Below are positions 1 to 5,606 of a DNA stretch of 8,413 nucleotides, one piece after another. The stretch is from assembly GCA_030754805.1 (NCBI GenBank), contig JASLZO010000041.1, positions 1-8,413 of the forward strand, given 5' to 3'. This stretch comes from Dehalococcoidia bacterium. Its GTDB lineage: Bacteria; Chloroflexota; Dehalococcoidia; UBA6926. Position 1 is the first letter of the stretch. Every line of letters starts with the position of its first letter. The notes below the pieces were generated by a model, which saw nothing but the letters and a program-made list of their open reading frames with translations, searched no databases and was not told where the DNA came from. The translations under genes and the position numbers were made by a program.

Positions 1-1
1 A

Positions 2-271
2 TTGGTCCAGTCCGGGCTACTAAGTGACGTTGACGTGCTGAAGGTCGGGCACCACGGATCCCGGACCAGCACGACCCCGGGCTTCATCCGAGCGGTGGCG
101 CCAGTATGGGGAGTCATCAGCGCGGGCTCGAACTCCCAATACGGTCATCCGCACGAGGAGGTCCTTCAAGCCCTCGAGGCGGAGGGCGTTGTGTCGATAC
201 TGACGGACACCACAGAAGATGACGACACCGTGACGATGTTGACCGACTGTCAGCGCGTCTTTTGGCCCTGA
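2..271 (+). CDS. comEC: ComEC/Rec2 competence protein, C-terminal fragment
   Basis: This is the last 89 or so residues of a protein whose start lies left of the window; the TTG at position 2 is an internal codon, not a start. It matches the C-terminal metallo-beta-lactamase-like domain of ComEC/Rec2, the inner-membrane channel that carries single-stranded DNA into the cell during transformation. The visible marks are KVGHHGSRTST (about residues 15-25), where the HHGS turn is characteristic, and SAGSNSQYGHPHEEVLQAL further on, the typical 'S-x-G-x-N-x-YGHP' ComEC ending. The stop is TGA at 269-271. The membrane competence domain is not in view, so a stand-alone MBL-fold protein of the ComEC type cannot be strictly excluded. 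Codons are GC-rich, unlike those of the three plus-strand genes that follow. Confidence 0.85.
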   Translation: MVQSGLLSDVDVLKVGHHGSRTSTTPGFIRAVAPVWGVISAGSNSQYGHPHEEVLQALEAEGVVSILTDTTEDDDTVTMLTDCQRVFWP

Positions 272-320
272 CTTTGCGACCCACCGTCGCCAAGGTCTAC
301 CTCCCAGAGATGGATGTGCG

Positions 321-364
321 TCGCAAGCAGGAGGTCAGGGGTTCGAATCCCTTCGGCTCCACCA
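321..364 (+). tRNA. tRNA-Ala(CGC) 3' fragment, probable attachment site
   Basis: Reading from the anticodon loop: TCGCAA (321-326, anticodon CGC at 322-324), 3' anticodon stem GCAGG (327-331), variable loop AGGTC (332-336), T stem AGGGG/CCCTT (337-341/349-353) around loop TTCGAAT, acceptor strand CGGCTCC (354-360), discriminator A361 and encoded CCA (362-364). Acceptor position 70 is T, as the alanine identity pair G3-U70 requires, so the alanine assignment is supported twice. No matching 5' acceptor strand or D arm lies upstream. The bases before the loop pair with GCAGG only at the inner three positions. It is therefore a truncated gene. Fragments running from the anticodon loop to the 3' end are the normal footprint of integration by a tyrosine recombinase into a tRNA gene. 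The intact gene and any integrase lie outside the window. Confidence 0.8.
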
Positions 365-412
365 TTCGAGGTACGAAATCCCGTCCGGTTCATGAATGAT
401 TACGGTGTCCGT

Positions 413-474
413 CTCCCGGCGTCCACAGGCCGGTTTTCCAGTCAAAAACAGGCTTCCTCTCTAACGGCCGGGAG
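413..474 (+). repeat. Nested inverted repeat (62 bp) between tRNA fragment and GNAT gene
   Basis: The outer arms CTCCCGGC (413-420) and GCCGGGAG (467-474) are perfect 8-bp complements. Inside them GCCGGTTTT (429-437) pairs with AAAACAGGC (445-453) over eight of nine positions around a 7-base loop. The inner stem is followed by TTCCTCTCT, a weak pyrimidine tail. It could be a transcription terminator for the leftward genes, or a folded recombination or control element at the edge of the insert. The right arm overlaps the 14-bp motif CTAACGGCCGGGAG, which recurs at 1474-1487. The rest of 365-557 shows no other clear signal apart from the ribosome binding site near 538-542. Confidence 0.4.
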
Positions 475-557
475 TAAACTGTGCAGAGGTACAGGGGAGG
501 AGTAGGGAGAAGATTACCGGGAGGTTGTTACCCGTAGAGGAGGTACAGACGTTTGAA

Positions 558-1061
558 ATGATAACTGAATATACAAGATTAGATCTCTCCAATATTCTGA
601 ACGTCATTAACGATGCTGCCCAGAAATATAAAGGGGTCATTCCAGATGATCGTTGGAATGAACCTTACATGTCGGAACAAGAACTCGCCGACGAGTTCGA
701 TAGTGGTGTCCACATTTTCGGGTATACCCAAAATAGCGCCCTGGTCGGGGTTATGGGAATTCAGGAATTAAGAGATGTCACTTTAATAAGGCATGCCTAT
801 ACACTGACCGCTTATCAAGGGATAGGTATTGGCAAATCGCTGTTACAATACTTGTTTGAGATCAACGAGAGTTCTAGGTTGCTTGTCGGCACGTGGGAGG
901 ATGCGTCCTGGGCGATCAGGTTTTATTTGAGAAATGGCTTCGTTCTTCATGAAAGAAAACAAGCCGATAAGTTGCTTAACGAGTACTGGCAAGTCCCTCT
1001 AAGACAAATGGAAACTTCAGTGGTGTTAGAAAAACAAATCAGGGAAATCATTAAATCATGA
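558..1061 (+). CDS. GNAT-family N-acetyltransferase
   Basis: The product is 167 residues, the usual size for a single GNAT domain, and would transfer an acetyl group from acetyl-CoA to an amine; the substrate cannot be told. The acetyl-CoA loop (motif A) is YTLTAYQGIGIGKSLL (about 81-96), with the Q-x-x-G-x-G pattern Q87, G90, G92. Motif B is WAIRFYLRNGFV (about 118-129), the usual 'A-x-x-F-Y-x-x-x-G-F' helix. I chose ATG 558 because GGAGG at 538-542 lies upstream, although the spacing is long. The in-frame TTG at 525 has its GGGAGG directly abutting it, which is too close. The gene ends in an ATGA overlap with the next gene, so the two are translationally coupled. Codon use is AT-richer than that of the flanking chromosome, which points to horizontal transfer. 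Confidence 0.8.
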   Translation: MITEYTRLDLSNILNVINDAAQKYKGVIPDDRWNEPYMSEQELADEFDSGVHIFGYTQNSALVGVMGIQELRDVTLIRHAYTLTAYQGIGIGKSLLQYLFEINESSRLLVGTWEDASWAIRFYLRNGFVLHERKQADKLLNEYWQVPLRQMETSVVLEKQIREIIKS

Positions 1062-1396
1062 AAATGAAAGCCTCTGCATTAACAATCGGGATGATCGCAG
1101 GAATTTTCGGGTTATCAGGAGGAGCCCGTGTACATGATGTAAGTGGGGCCTTCGTTGTTATCGCTGCAATCGTTGGGATGGTTGGAGCAGTATTTTCCAC
1201 TTCAAAGCAAAGAACTGCATCAACATTAATGCTCCTTGCCAGTATTGCAGGGGTAATTGCTTCATTTGCATTTTGGTTTTCAACTATATTGTTTGGCATA
1301 GCAGCCCTGTTTGCATTCTTTGGAAGAAATGGGTCCAGAGCAAGCCATCAGAAGAATAATCAAAACAAATATTTCGATGTTGGTGGATACAGTTAG
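1058..1396 (+). CDS. Small four-helix membrane protein (DUF4064-like)
   Basis: The 112-residue product is almost entirely hydrophobic. Helices are likely at about residues 7-22, 30-46, 53-74 and 75-89, followed by a polar tail rich in Lys, Asn and Gln (about 90-112). The start KMKASALTIGMIAGIFGLSGG resembles small DUF4064-type membrane proteins, whose role is unknown to me. The ATG overlaps the GNAT stop codon by four bases (ATGA), so it is read by coupling and the pair probably forms one transcript. Function may therefore relate to the acetyltransferase, but nothing in the sequence proves this. The stop codon TAG (1394-1396) lies inside the left arm of an inverted repeat (1392-1478). The minus-strand reading of this region is a shadow. 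Confidence 0.7.
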   Translation: MKMKASALTIGMIAGIFGLSGGARVHDVSGAFVVIAAIVGMVGAVFSTSKQRTASTLMLLASIAGVIASFAFWFSTILFGIAALFAFFGRNGSRASHQKNNQNKYFDVGGYS

Positions 1397-1478
1397 CCCG
1401 ATATCACTGGACTTTACGCATAGGGGGTCAGGGGTCCGCATTCCTCCATCAACCTTGCGTTTGTAGGCGGGCCCTAAC
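1392..1478. repeat. Imperfect inverted repeat between insert units
   Basis: GTTAGCCCG (1392-1400) is the reverse complement of CGGGCCCTAAC (1468-1478) apart from a 2-base bulge. Inside it ACGCA (1416-1420) faces TGCGT (1456-1460). The layout of short outer and inner arms with an unpaired middle recalls integron attC sites. However, the outer arms read GTTAG...CTAAC, the opposite order to attC (YYYAAC...GTTRRR), so I do not call it attC. It spans the whole gap after the membrane-protein gene and encloses the tRNA-like repeat at 1417-1447. Confidence 0.4.
1417..1447 (+). repeat. Decayed copy of tRNA-Ala anticodon-to-T-arm segment
   Basis: Aligned with the fragment at 322-354, this stretch shares CGCA (the anticodon region), then AGG, then an uninterrupted GGTCAGGGGT, followed by matching CG, AT, CCT and C positions; the T loop reads TCCGCAT instead of TTCGAAT. 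One 2-base gap and about six substitutions separate them. The acceptor and CCA end are not recognisable. It lies in the same orientation as the first fragment and about 1.1 kb from it, on the other side of the GNAT/membrane-protein pair, as a degenerate second attachment-site repeat would. Chance similarity to a G-rich stretch is the alternative. Confidence 0.4.
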
Positions 1479-1487
1479 GGCTAGGAG
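1474..1487 (+). repeat. 14-bp motif shared with 461-474
   Basis: CTAACGGCTAGGAG here and CTAACGGCCGGGAG at 461-474 agree at 12 of 14 positions. Each lies upstream of a gene unit of the insert, about 65 and 97 bp before the starts at 1539 and 558. A shorter CTAACG ends the third gene at 1869-1874. The copies could mark unit boundaries or a common leader. Confidence 0.35.
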
Positions 1488-1538
1488 GCCCAACGAGAAT
1501 CAGTCTAAGGTTGTTGTTCACAACGAAAGAAAAGCGCT

Positions 1539-1877
1539 ATGGAAGCATTCCTATTGTTTACCACTATAATTTTCAATGTAGCGCTGATTGGGTTCTCAAT
1601 TTGGGCTTGGAAGAAAGCTGCTGTACGTTCACGCATCCTCCTTGACCGTTGGATTATCGAAAACGGATTTACTCTCGTGGAATGCAGGACACGATTCTTT
1701 AGAAGAGGCCCATACCGGAAAGCTAGTAGAGGTCAAAGAGTATTGCGTGTGGCTGTGCTAGATGAAAACGATATAGAACGTACGGGGTGGGTGCTTTGTG
1801 GTTCACGTTTTAAAGGGACATTATCAAATGATGTTGTTGGGGTATTGGACGAAGTGAATGCCGCTTCCCTAACGTAG
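1539..1877 (+). CDS. Small membrane-anchored protein of unknown function
   Basis: The product has 112 residues. An N-terminal helix (about residues 3-24, ending WAWKK) is followed by a soluble cytoplasm-facing domain of about 85 residues. That domain carries a pattern I recognise from short uncharacterised proteins in several bacterial phyla: 'WIIENGFTLVECRTRFFRRGPY', then 'SRGQRVLRVAVLDENDIERTGWVLCGS'. In those proteins too, a W-x-x-E-N-G-(F/Y) start, an F-(F/R)-R-G-P turn and a final G-W-V-x-C-G strand recur. Function is unknown. ATG 1539 is preceded only by a weak purine stretch (AAAGAAAAG). A short dyad GTTGTTCACAAC lies at 1513-1524 in the presumed leader. The gene is AT-rich like the pair upstream but is separated from it by about 140 bp of repeats. 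Confidence 0.65.
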   Translation: MEAFLLFTTIIFNVALIGFSIWAWKKAAVRSRILLDRWIIENGFTLVECRTRFFRRGPYRKASRGQRVLRVAVLDENDIERTGWVLCGSRFKGTLSNDVVGVLDEVNAASLT

Positions 1878-1939
1878 CCTCATCCAGCTCCTAGGGTCCG
1901 GATAGCTTCCAACCGTTGTCGTCGGTTTTGGTACCTGCC

Positions 1940-1952
1940 CCTCGGGCCGAGG
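1940..1952 (-). terminator. Short hairpin after the importer operon
   Basis: CCTCG and CGAGG (1940-1944 and 1948-1952) form a 5-bp stem with a 3-base loop directly after the last permease's stop codon (1956-1954). On the minus strand no T-run follows, so it is at best a weak or Rho-assisted terminator separating the operon from the converging small gene that ends at 1877. Confidence 0.3.
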
Positions 1953-1953
1953 C

Positions 1954-2847
1954 TCACCTCGCCACTCGTCGCATCCATGCGGAGATCAAGTCTACGGCGA
2001 GGACGAGGAGTAGGTACCAGATGAGGAGGAGAGCTACATCTGTGTACTGGAACCAGCTCATGTGGAGCCGGAACTCGCGGCCGAGGCCTCCAGCGCTGAC
2101 GAATCCGACGACGACCGTGGTCCGAATGACAACTTCCCATCGGTAGAGCGTGTAGGTAAGGAATTGCGGGAGTACTTGGGGCAAGACCCCATAGGCAACG
2201 ACCTGGAACCCTCGGGCTCCGGCAGCGCGGAGGGCTCGCACCGGCGCGGGGTCCATATCCTCGACGATCTCCGCGCATAGCTTCCCGAGGATCCCGTAGT
2301 TGTGGATGGCAAGCGCCAATGCTCCGGGAACGATCCCGGGCGCGAAGAAGAAGATGAGGACCATCGCCCACATCAACTCCGGGATGCCACGGGTGGTGAT
2401 GAAGATTCCTCGCGTAAGGAAGAATGCGGCCTTCCAGACCGGCGACCGGGAGAGGGCGCTCGGTCCGAACGCGGTGGTTCTGGCCGCCGGGAGGATAGTG
2501 AGCAATACCCCTCCGGCCGCGAGCCCGATCGCCAGGACGCTCATAAGCAGGGTCTGCCATGCGAGTGCGGCAGTCTCCAGCCATCGGTCGGCCCGCAGGA
2601 ACGCGGGGGGTTCCGTCTCTCCAACCCCGGCCATCTCCCCTAGGAAACCCGTGATGCCCCGCCACGCCCGTCCCGTGAACAGGTCTCCGAAACCGCTGTC
2701 ACCCGCACCGAGCACCTCGGCCCAAGACGCGATGAAAAGAACGACGGAAGCGACAACCGAGATCCTCAGAAATGTGATCCGTGGGAACCGAGCCCCTGGC
2801 CGGGGCAACGTAGATCGTCTGGAGGAGATGCTGCCAAAAGTCGTCAT
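1954..2847 (-). CDS. phnE: PhnE-type ABC transporter permease (second)
   Basis: The product is 297 residues from ATG 2847, which overlaps the stop codon of the upstream permease gene by four bases (ATGA). A longer reading from 2928 is possible but adds an unlikely arginine-rich leader. It is the membrane subunit of the PhnDCE-type importer. Hydrophobic segments lie at about residues 28-48, 95-120, 157-178, 238-256 and 270-290. The EAA loop that docks on the ATPase is AEIVEDMDPAPVRALRAAGA to VLPQVLP (about 192-227). The PhnE-family hallmarks 'ALRAAGA', 'YGVLPQVLPQFLTYTLYRWE' and 'GGLGREFR' are plain. It probably pairs with the permease encoded upstream to form a heterodimeric channel. The gene symbol is by family similarity; the substrate may not be phosphonate. 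Confidence 0.85.
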   Translation of the reverse strand: MTTFGSISSRRSTLPRPGARFPRITFLRISVVASVVLFIASWAEVLGAGDSGFGDLFTGRAWRGITGFLGEMAGVGETEPPAFLRADRWLETAALAWQTLLMSVLAIGLAAGGVLLTILPAARTTAFGPSALSRSPVWKAAFFLTRGIFITTRGIPELMWAMVLIFFFAPGIVPGALALAIHNYGILGKLCAEIVEDMDPAPVRALRAAGARGFQVVAYGVLPQVLPQFLTYTLYRWEVVIRTTVVVGFVSAGGLGREFRLHMSWFQYTDVALLLIWYLLLVLAVDLISAWMRRVAR

Positions 2848-3680
2848 GCCGTGAGTCTCCGGCGGGCTGCCGAACTCCAGGTATCGGTGACCACGACGAT
2901 TGAGATGAGCGCGAACAGCAGCGTCCACACTTCGTCGTAGTGCAGGTCAGCCAATGAGAGTTGAAGCTGGAACCCCAGCCCAGCGATGCCGACGAAACTC
3001 ATGATCGCGGCGGACCGGACACCGCATTCGAGGCGATAAAACGTGTAGCTGACGATGTCCGGGAACGCCATCGGCAGCCGTCCAAAAAAGAGCACGTTCG
3101 CCTCGGACGCACCCGAGGCACGGAGGGCGCGGAGCGGCTCCAGCGGGACGTCGGTGAGGAGTTCGGCATAGATCCGGCCGAGGATGCCCGCATAGTTCAG
3201 GCCAAGCGCCAGAATCGCAGCCATTGGTGAGAGGCCGACCGCGGCAACGAGGAGCCACGCCCAGACGAGTTCGTGGATCGATCGCAGGAAACCGAGCGCG
3301 AACCGGGCGGTGATCATCGACGTCCGCCGAGCGGCGGGCGAGCGCACCAGCACCCCGGAAGCGAGCAACCCCAACGGAACGCCGATCGACAGGGCAACGG
3401 TCAGTCCCGCCACTGCGAAGGCGACCGTCTGCCATGCGGCCTTGACGACGACGCCCAAGAATCCGGGGGATACCTCGGGATCGATGAGCGCGGCGCCGAA
3501 TTCCCGGAGGGCCGAAGCCCCGCCGGGGTGGACAAGCCCGCTAGTCCACGGTACGGAAGCGAGGCTGAGGAGGAACGCTCCCAGCAGGAGGACGGTCAGC
3601 AGTCCGCGCCCCTCCAGGACCCCCCTGACCCGCTCCACCGTTTGATCTCGACCCATGGTCATCCGCTTTCGAGAGGTCAT
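2844..3680 (-). CDS. phnE: PhnE-type ABC transporter permease (first)
   Basis: The product has up to 278 residues. Helices lie at about residues 27-45, 84-108, 139-161, 222-240 and 250-267. The EAA loop is YAELLTDVPLEPLRALRASG to FFGRLPMAFP (about 171-207), followed by 'DIVSYTFYRLECGVRSAAI' and 'GIAGLGFQL', the conserved PhnE permease layout. Possible starts are ATG 3680, 3662 and 3656. All lie inside the reading frame of the ATPase gene, and the first transmembrane helix is encoded entirely within that overlap. No strong ribosome binding site is visible, so coupling to the ATPase gene is likely. It ends with an ATGA overlap onto the second permease. Confidence 0.83.
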   Translation of the reverse strand: MTSRKRMTMGRDQTVERVRGVLEGRGLLTVLLLGAFLLSLASVPWTSGLVHPGGASALREFGAALIDPEVSPGFLGVVVKAAWQTVAFAVAGLTVALSIGVPLGLLASGVLVRSPAARRTSMITARFALGFLRSIHELVWAWLLVAAVGLSPMAAILALGLNYAGILGRIYAELLTDVPLEPLRALRASGASEANVLFFGRLPMAFPDIVSYTFYRLECGVRSAAIMSFVGIAGLGFQLQLSLADLHYDEVWTLLFALISIVVVTDTWSSAARRRLTA

Positions 3681-4437
3681 ACAGGTCGGTCAATAACTCG
3701 TCATCCACCTCGCCGGCCGGAATGTCGAACTCGATATGTCCGGTCCGGAGCCCGATGGCACGGTCGAAGTACGTGCGCACGAACTCTGTGGCGTGGAGAC
3801 TTGCGACGAGGGTCCTCCCGGTCTCCGCGGCAATCTCCACCAAAAGCTGGATGAGATCGGCCGCGCGGGCCGGGTCCAGCGACGCGACCGGCTCATCCGC
3901 GAGCACCGCCCGCGGAGACTGCACAAGGATCCGTGCGATGGCCACGCGCTGCTGCTCTCCACCCGAGAGGTTCGAGGTCCGTTCCTGCGCCTTGTCCTCG
4001 ATGCCAACACGGGCAAGCGCTTCGAGACCCTGGTTCCGTTCTCTGGCGGACACTAGCGAGAGCATCGATCTCAATAGGCCCCATTGCCCCAGCTTCCCTG
4101 CCATGACGTTGTGCATGACCGGAAGGTGGGGGACGAGGTCGAACTGTTGGTGCACGAACCCGACGAGAGACGCGAGTTCGCGACCCGGTTCGAGGGAATC
4201 CAGGTCTTTCCCATCGATCTCCACCGTCCCGACATCCGGGCGGATCACCCCGCCGAGAAGGTGGAGGAACGTCGTCTTCCCACCACCGCTGGGGCCGAGC
4301 ACCGCTACCCGCTGCCCATGAGCGATGCGGATCGACGTGTGAGCCAGGGCGACGGTTTCGCCGTACGTCCTCGTGACTCCGTCGAGGGCGAACATCGCGT
4401 CGGGTTGTGGTCGATCACCGAGTGTCATCGTCATCAC
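3541..4437 (-). CDS. phnC: PhnC-type ABC transporter ATP-binding protein
   Basis: This is the 298-residue ATPase that drives the importer. In order: Walker A GPSGGGKTT (48-56), Q-loop HQQFDL (about 96-101), signature LSGGEQQR (157-164), Walker B AVLADEP (177-183) with the D-loop SLDP, and switch histidine in ASLHATEFV (H215). All catalytic residues are present. The start is GTG 4437 or the adjacent ATG 4434, overlapping the stop of the binding-protein gene (4436-4434), so it is coupled. PhnC proteins normally end soon after the equivalent of DLYDLS (about residue 256). Here about 42 extra residues, rich in Gly, Pro and Arg, run on to 3541 and overlap the first permease gene by up to 140 bp. 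That tail looks like out-of-frame reading of the permease start rather than a domain. Confidence 0.88.
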   Translation of the reverse strand: MMTMTLGDRPQPDAMFALDGVTRTYGETVALAHTSIRIAHGQRVAVLGPSGGGKTTFLHLLGGVIRPDVGTVEIDGKDLDSLEPGRELASLVGFVHQQFDLVPHLPVMHNVMAGKLGQWGLLRSMLSLVSARERNQGLEALARVGIEDKAQERTSNLSGGEQQRVAIARILVQSPRAVLADEPVASLDPARAADLIQLLVEIAAETGRTLVASLHATEFVRTYFDRAIGLRTGHIEFDIPAGEVDDELLTDLYDLSKADDHGSRSNGGAGQGGPGGARTADRPPAGSVPPQPRFRTVD

Positions 4438-5360
4438 CGCACGATCCCAATGGCCCGAGCAATGTCCGCAATTACTTCGTAGTTCTCGTTGGTCGTCTCG
4501 ATGAACCGCGTCGTCGAGAAGAGTTCCAAGACATCCGGGTCGTCCACGTCCAAGAGCGCATCGGTCAACGCCGCGGTGAACCCCTGTCCGAAGTCCTGGT
4601 CGAGGTCCGGGCGCACCGTCCAGTTGTAGTCGAAGTAGGCGGGCGTCCGATTCAGCTCACGGACCTTAGAGGAATCCACCCTGCCCTCCTCCATCGCCCG
4701 ATCCCAGACCGCTTCGCTCAACGCACCCGCCTGGTAGGCGCCGCTCTCGACGAGCTTCCATGTCGTGTCGTGTGACCCCGAAAAGTTCGGCAACCCGTGG
4801 AAATCCCGTTCTGGGTCGACGCCCGCTTCCAACAAGAAGTGATGCGGCATCAGGTGCCCGGACGTGGAACTCTCGCTCCCGAAGGTGAACCTGAGGCCGG
4901 CGAGACCGGCCAGGTCTTCAACTTCCGCATCTGTGTTGACCACGAAAACGGAGTGGAACCGCTCGTCTTCCGGTCGCTGCAAGATTGCGTCGGCGCCCGG
5001 AACGGCAAGGCGCGCCTGAACACTGGTGAGGCCGCCGAACCAGCCGATCTGGATGTCACCGTGTCGGAAAGCAAGAACGACGGCCGCGTAGTCCGCGGCT
5101 GGCACCCCTTCCACCTTGATCCCGAGTTCACCACTGAGGTAATCCTCGAGTGCTTCGTAGCGCCGGACCCAACGAGATGCATCCTGGTCGGGTATCCCGC
5201 TGAAGGAAAGCGTGCCGGTGAACCCGGGCTCGGAGACAGAGGCGGGCAAACTTCCTCGGGCCTCTTCACTATTGGTGCACGCAGTCCCCACGATCACGAT
5301 GAGAAGTATCGGAGCGGGTAATCGACACAGCACGCCCAAAACGTGAACCGCCGTTTGCAA
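4434..5360 (-). CDS. PhnD-like (putative selenate) binding lipoprotein of ABC importer
   Basis: The 308-residue product is an extracytoplasmic solute-binding protein. A hydrophobic signal (about residues 8-27) ends in VGTAC with Cys28, a lipobox, so it is probably lipid-anchored. TTG 5360 is the start: AAGGAG lies nine bases upstream. The fold pattern is PhnD-like: 'SGIPDQDASRWVRRYEALEDYL' (about 54-75), 'DYAAVVLAFRHGDIQIGWFGG' (90-110), 'FHSVFVVN' (135-142), 'FGSESSTSGHLMP' (160-172), and 'RTPAYFDYNWTVRPDLD' (238-254). The FHSVF, SGHLMP-x-x-FLLEAG and DYNWTVR-x-DLD features match my memory of the family named 'putative selenate ABC transporter substrate-binding protein' better than classical phosphonate PhnD. 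Phosphite or phosphonate binding remains possible. First gene of the four-gene operon. Confidence 0.8.
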   Translation of the reverse strand: MQTAVHVLGVLCRLPAPILLIVIVGTACTNSEEARGSLPASVSEPGFTGTLSFSGIPDQDASRWVRRYEALEDYLSGELGIKVEGVPAADYAAVVLAFRHGDIQIGWFGGLTSVQARLAVPGADAILQRPEDERFHSVFVVNTDAEVEDLAGLAGLRFTFGSESSTSGHLMPHHFLLEAGVDPERDFHGLPNFSGSHDTTWKLVESGAYQAGALSEAVWDRAMEEGRVDSSKVRELNRTPAYFDYNWTVRPDLDQDFGQGFTAALTDALLDVDDPDVLELFSTTRFIETTNENYEVIADIARAIGIVR

Positions 5361-5482
5361 CTGGATGATCTCCTTGACCGTGCGATCTCTGCGTCCCCGC
5401 GAACGGTTGGAACGCGGAAGCCTGATTGGCAGGGACTCGACGGCGCCGAACCTCCGGCCCAGAACCGTCTCTCAGGGTGCCC

Positions 5483-5519
5483 GGGAACGCCGGAACGGCG
5501 TTCTCCCGCTAAACGCGGG
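5483..5519. promoter_or_regulatory. Two adjacent hairpins in the divergent control region
   Basis: AACGCCG/CGGCGTT (5486-5492/5496-5502, loop GAA) adjoins CCCGC/GCGGG (5505-5509/5515-5519, loop TAAAC). GGG at 5483-5485 could pair instead with CCC at 5505-5507, so the two folds compete for the same CCC. This lies 120-160 bp upstream of the importer operon start, possibly in its leader. No known riboswitch is recognised. The remainder of 5361-5658 holds the operon's ribosome binding site and the dyads at 5607-5639. Confidence 0.3.
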
Positions 5520-5606
5520 GTCAAGTCGCGCCGGAGCGGCGCGGGGCGTGAAGACGCATGAATCGAGAGAAGGTCGGCATGAGGTTCCGCGTCAGGATGG
5601 TATCAG

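Larger units (their letters stand above)
365..1877 (+). mobile_element. AT-richer accessory insert with three small genes
   Basis: This stretch begins at the tRNA-Ala fragment and ends where the GC-rich importer operon begins. Its genes use many AT-ending codons, for example AAA, ATA, TTA and GTT, whereas comEC and everything right of 1954 prefer GC-ending codons. The content (a GNAT acetyltransferase and two tiny membrane proteins, all in one direction) is typical of cassette-like cargo. Candidate boundaries are the tRNA fragment at 321-364, the tRNA-like repeat at 1417-1447 and the shared motif at 461-474 and 1474-1487. No integrase or transposase gene and no proper integron attC site is visible, so this is an inferred, possibly decayed, element. 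The exact right end is uncertain. Confidence 0.4.

Noticed and set aside
274..400. Truncated holA start (TTG 274) after comEC
   Set aside because: The frame begins plausibly (LRPTVAKVYL) and holA often follows comEC, but it soon reads through the tRNA fragment and no delta-subunit motif can be recognised.
314..505. 63-residue ORF
   Set aside because: It runs through the tRNA-Ala fragment and has no protein features or ribosome binding site.
1392..1478. Integron attC recombination site
   Set aside because: The arms read GTTAG...CTAAC, the reverse of the attC order, and no GTTRRRY right end or integron integrase is seen.
1880..2665. 261-residue minus-strand ORF rich in Arg and Pro
   Set aside because: It is a shadow of the second permease gene in another frame, produced by high GC content.
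3273..3854. 193-residue plus-strand ORF, and similar ones at 2300-2854 and 3722-4321
   Set aside because: They lie antisense to the permease and ATPase genes, have low-complexity composition and no domain.
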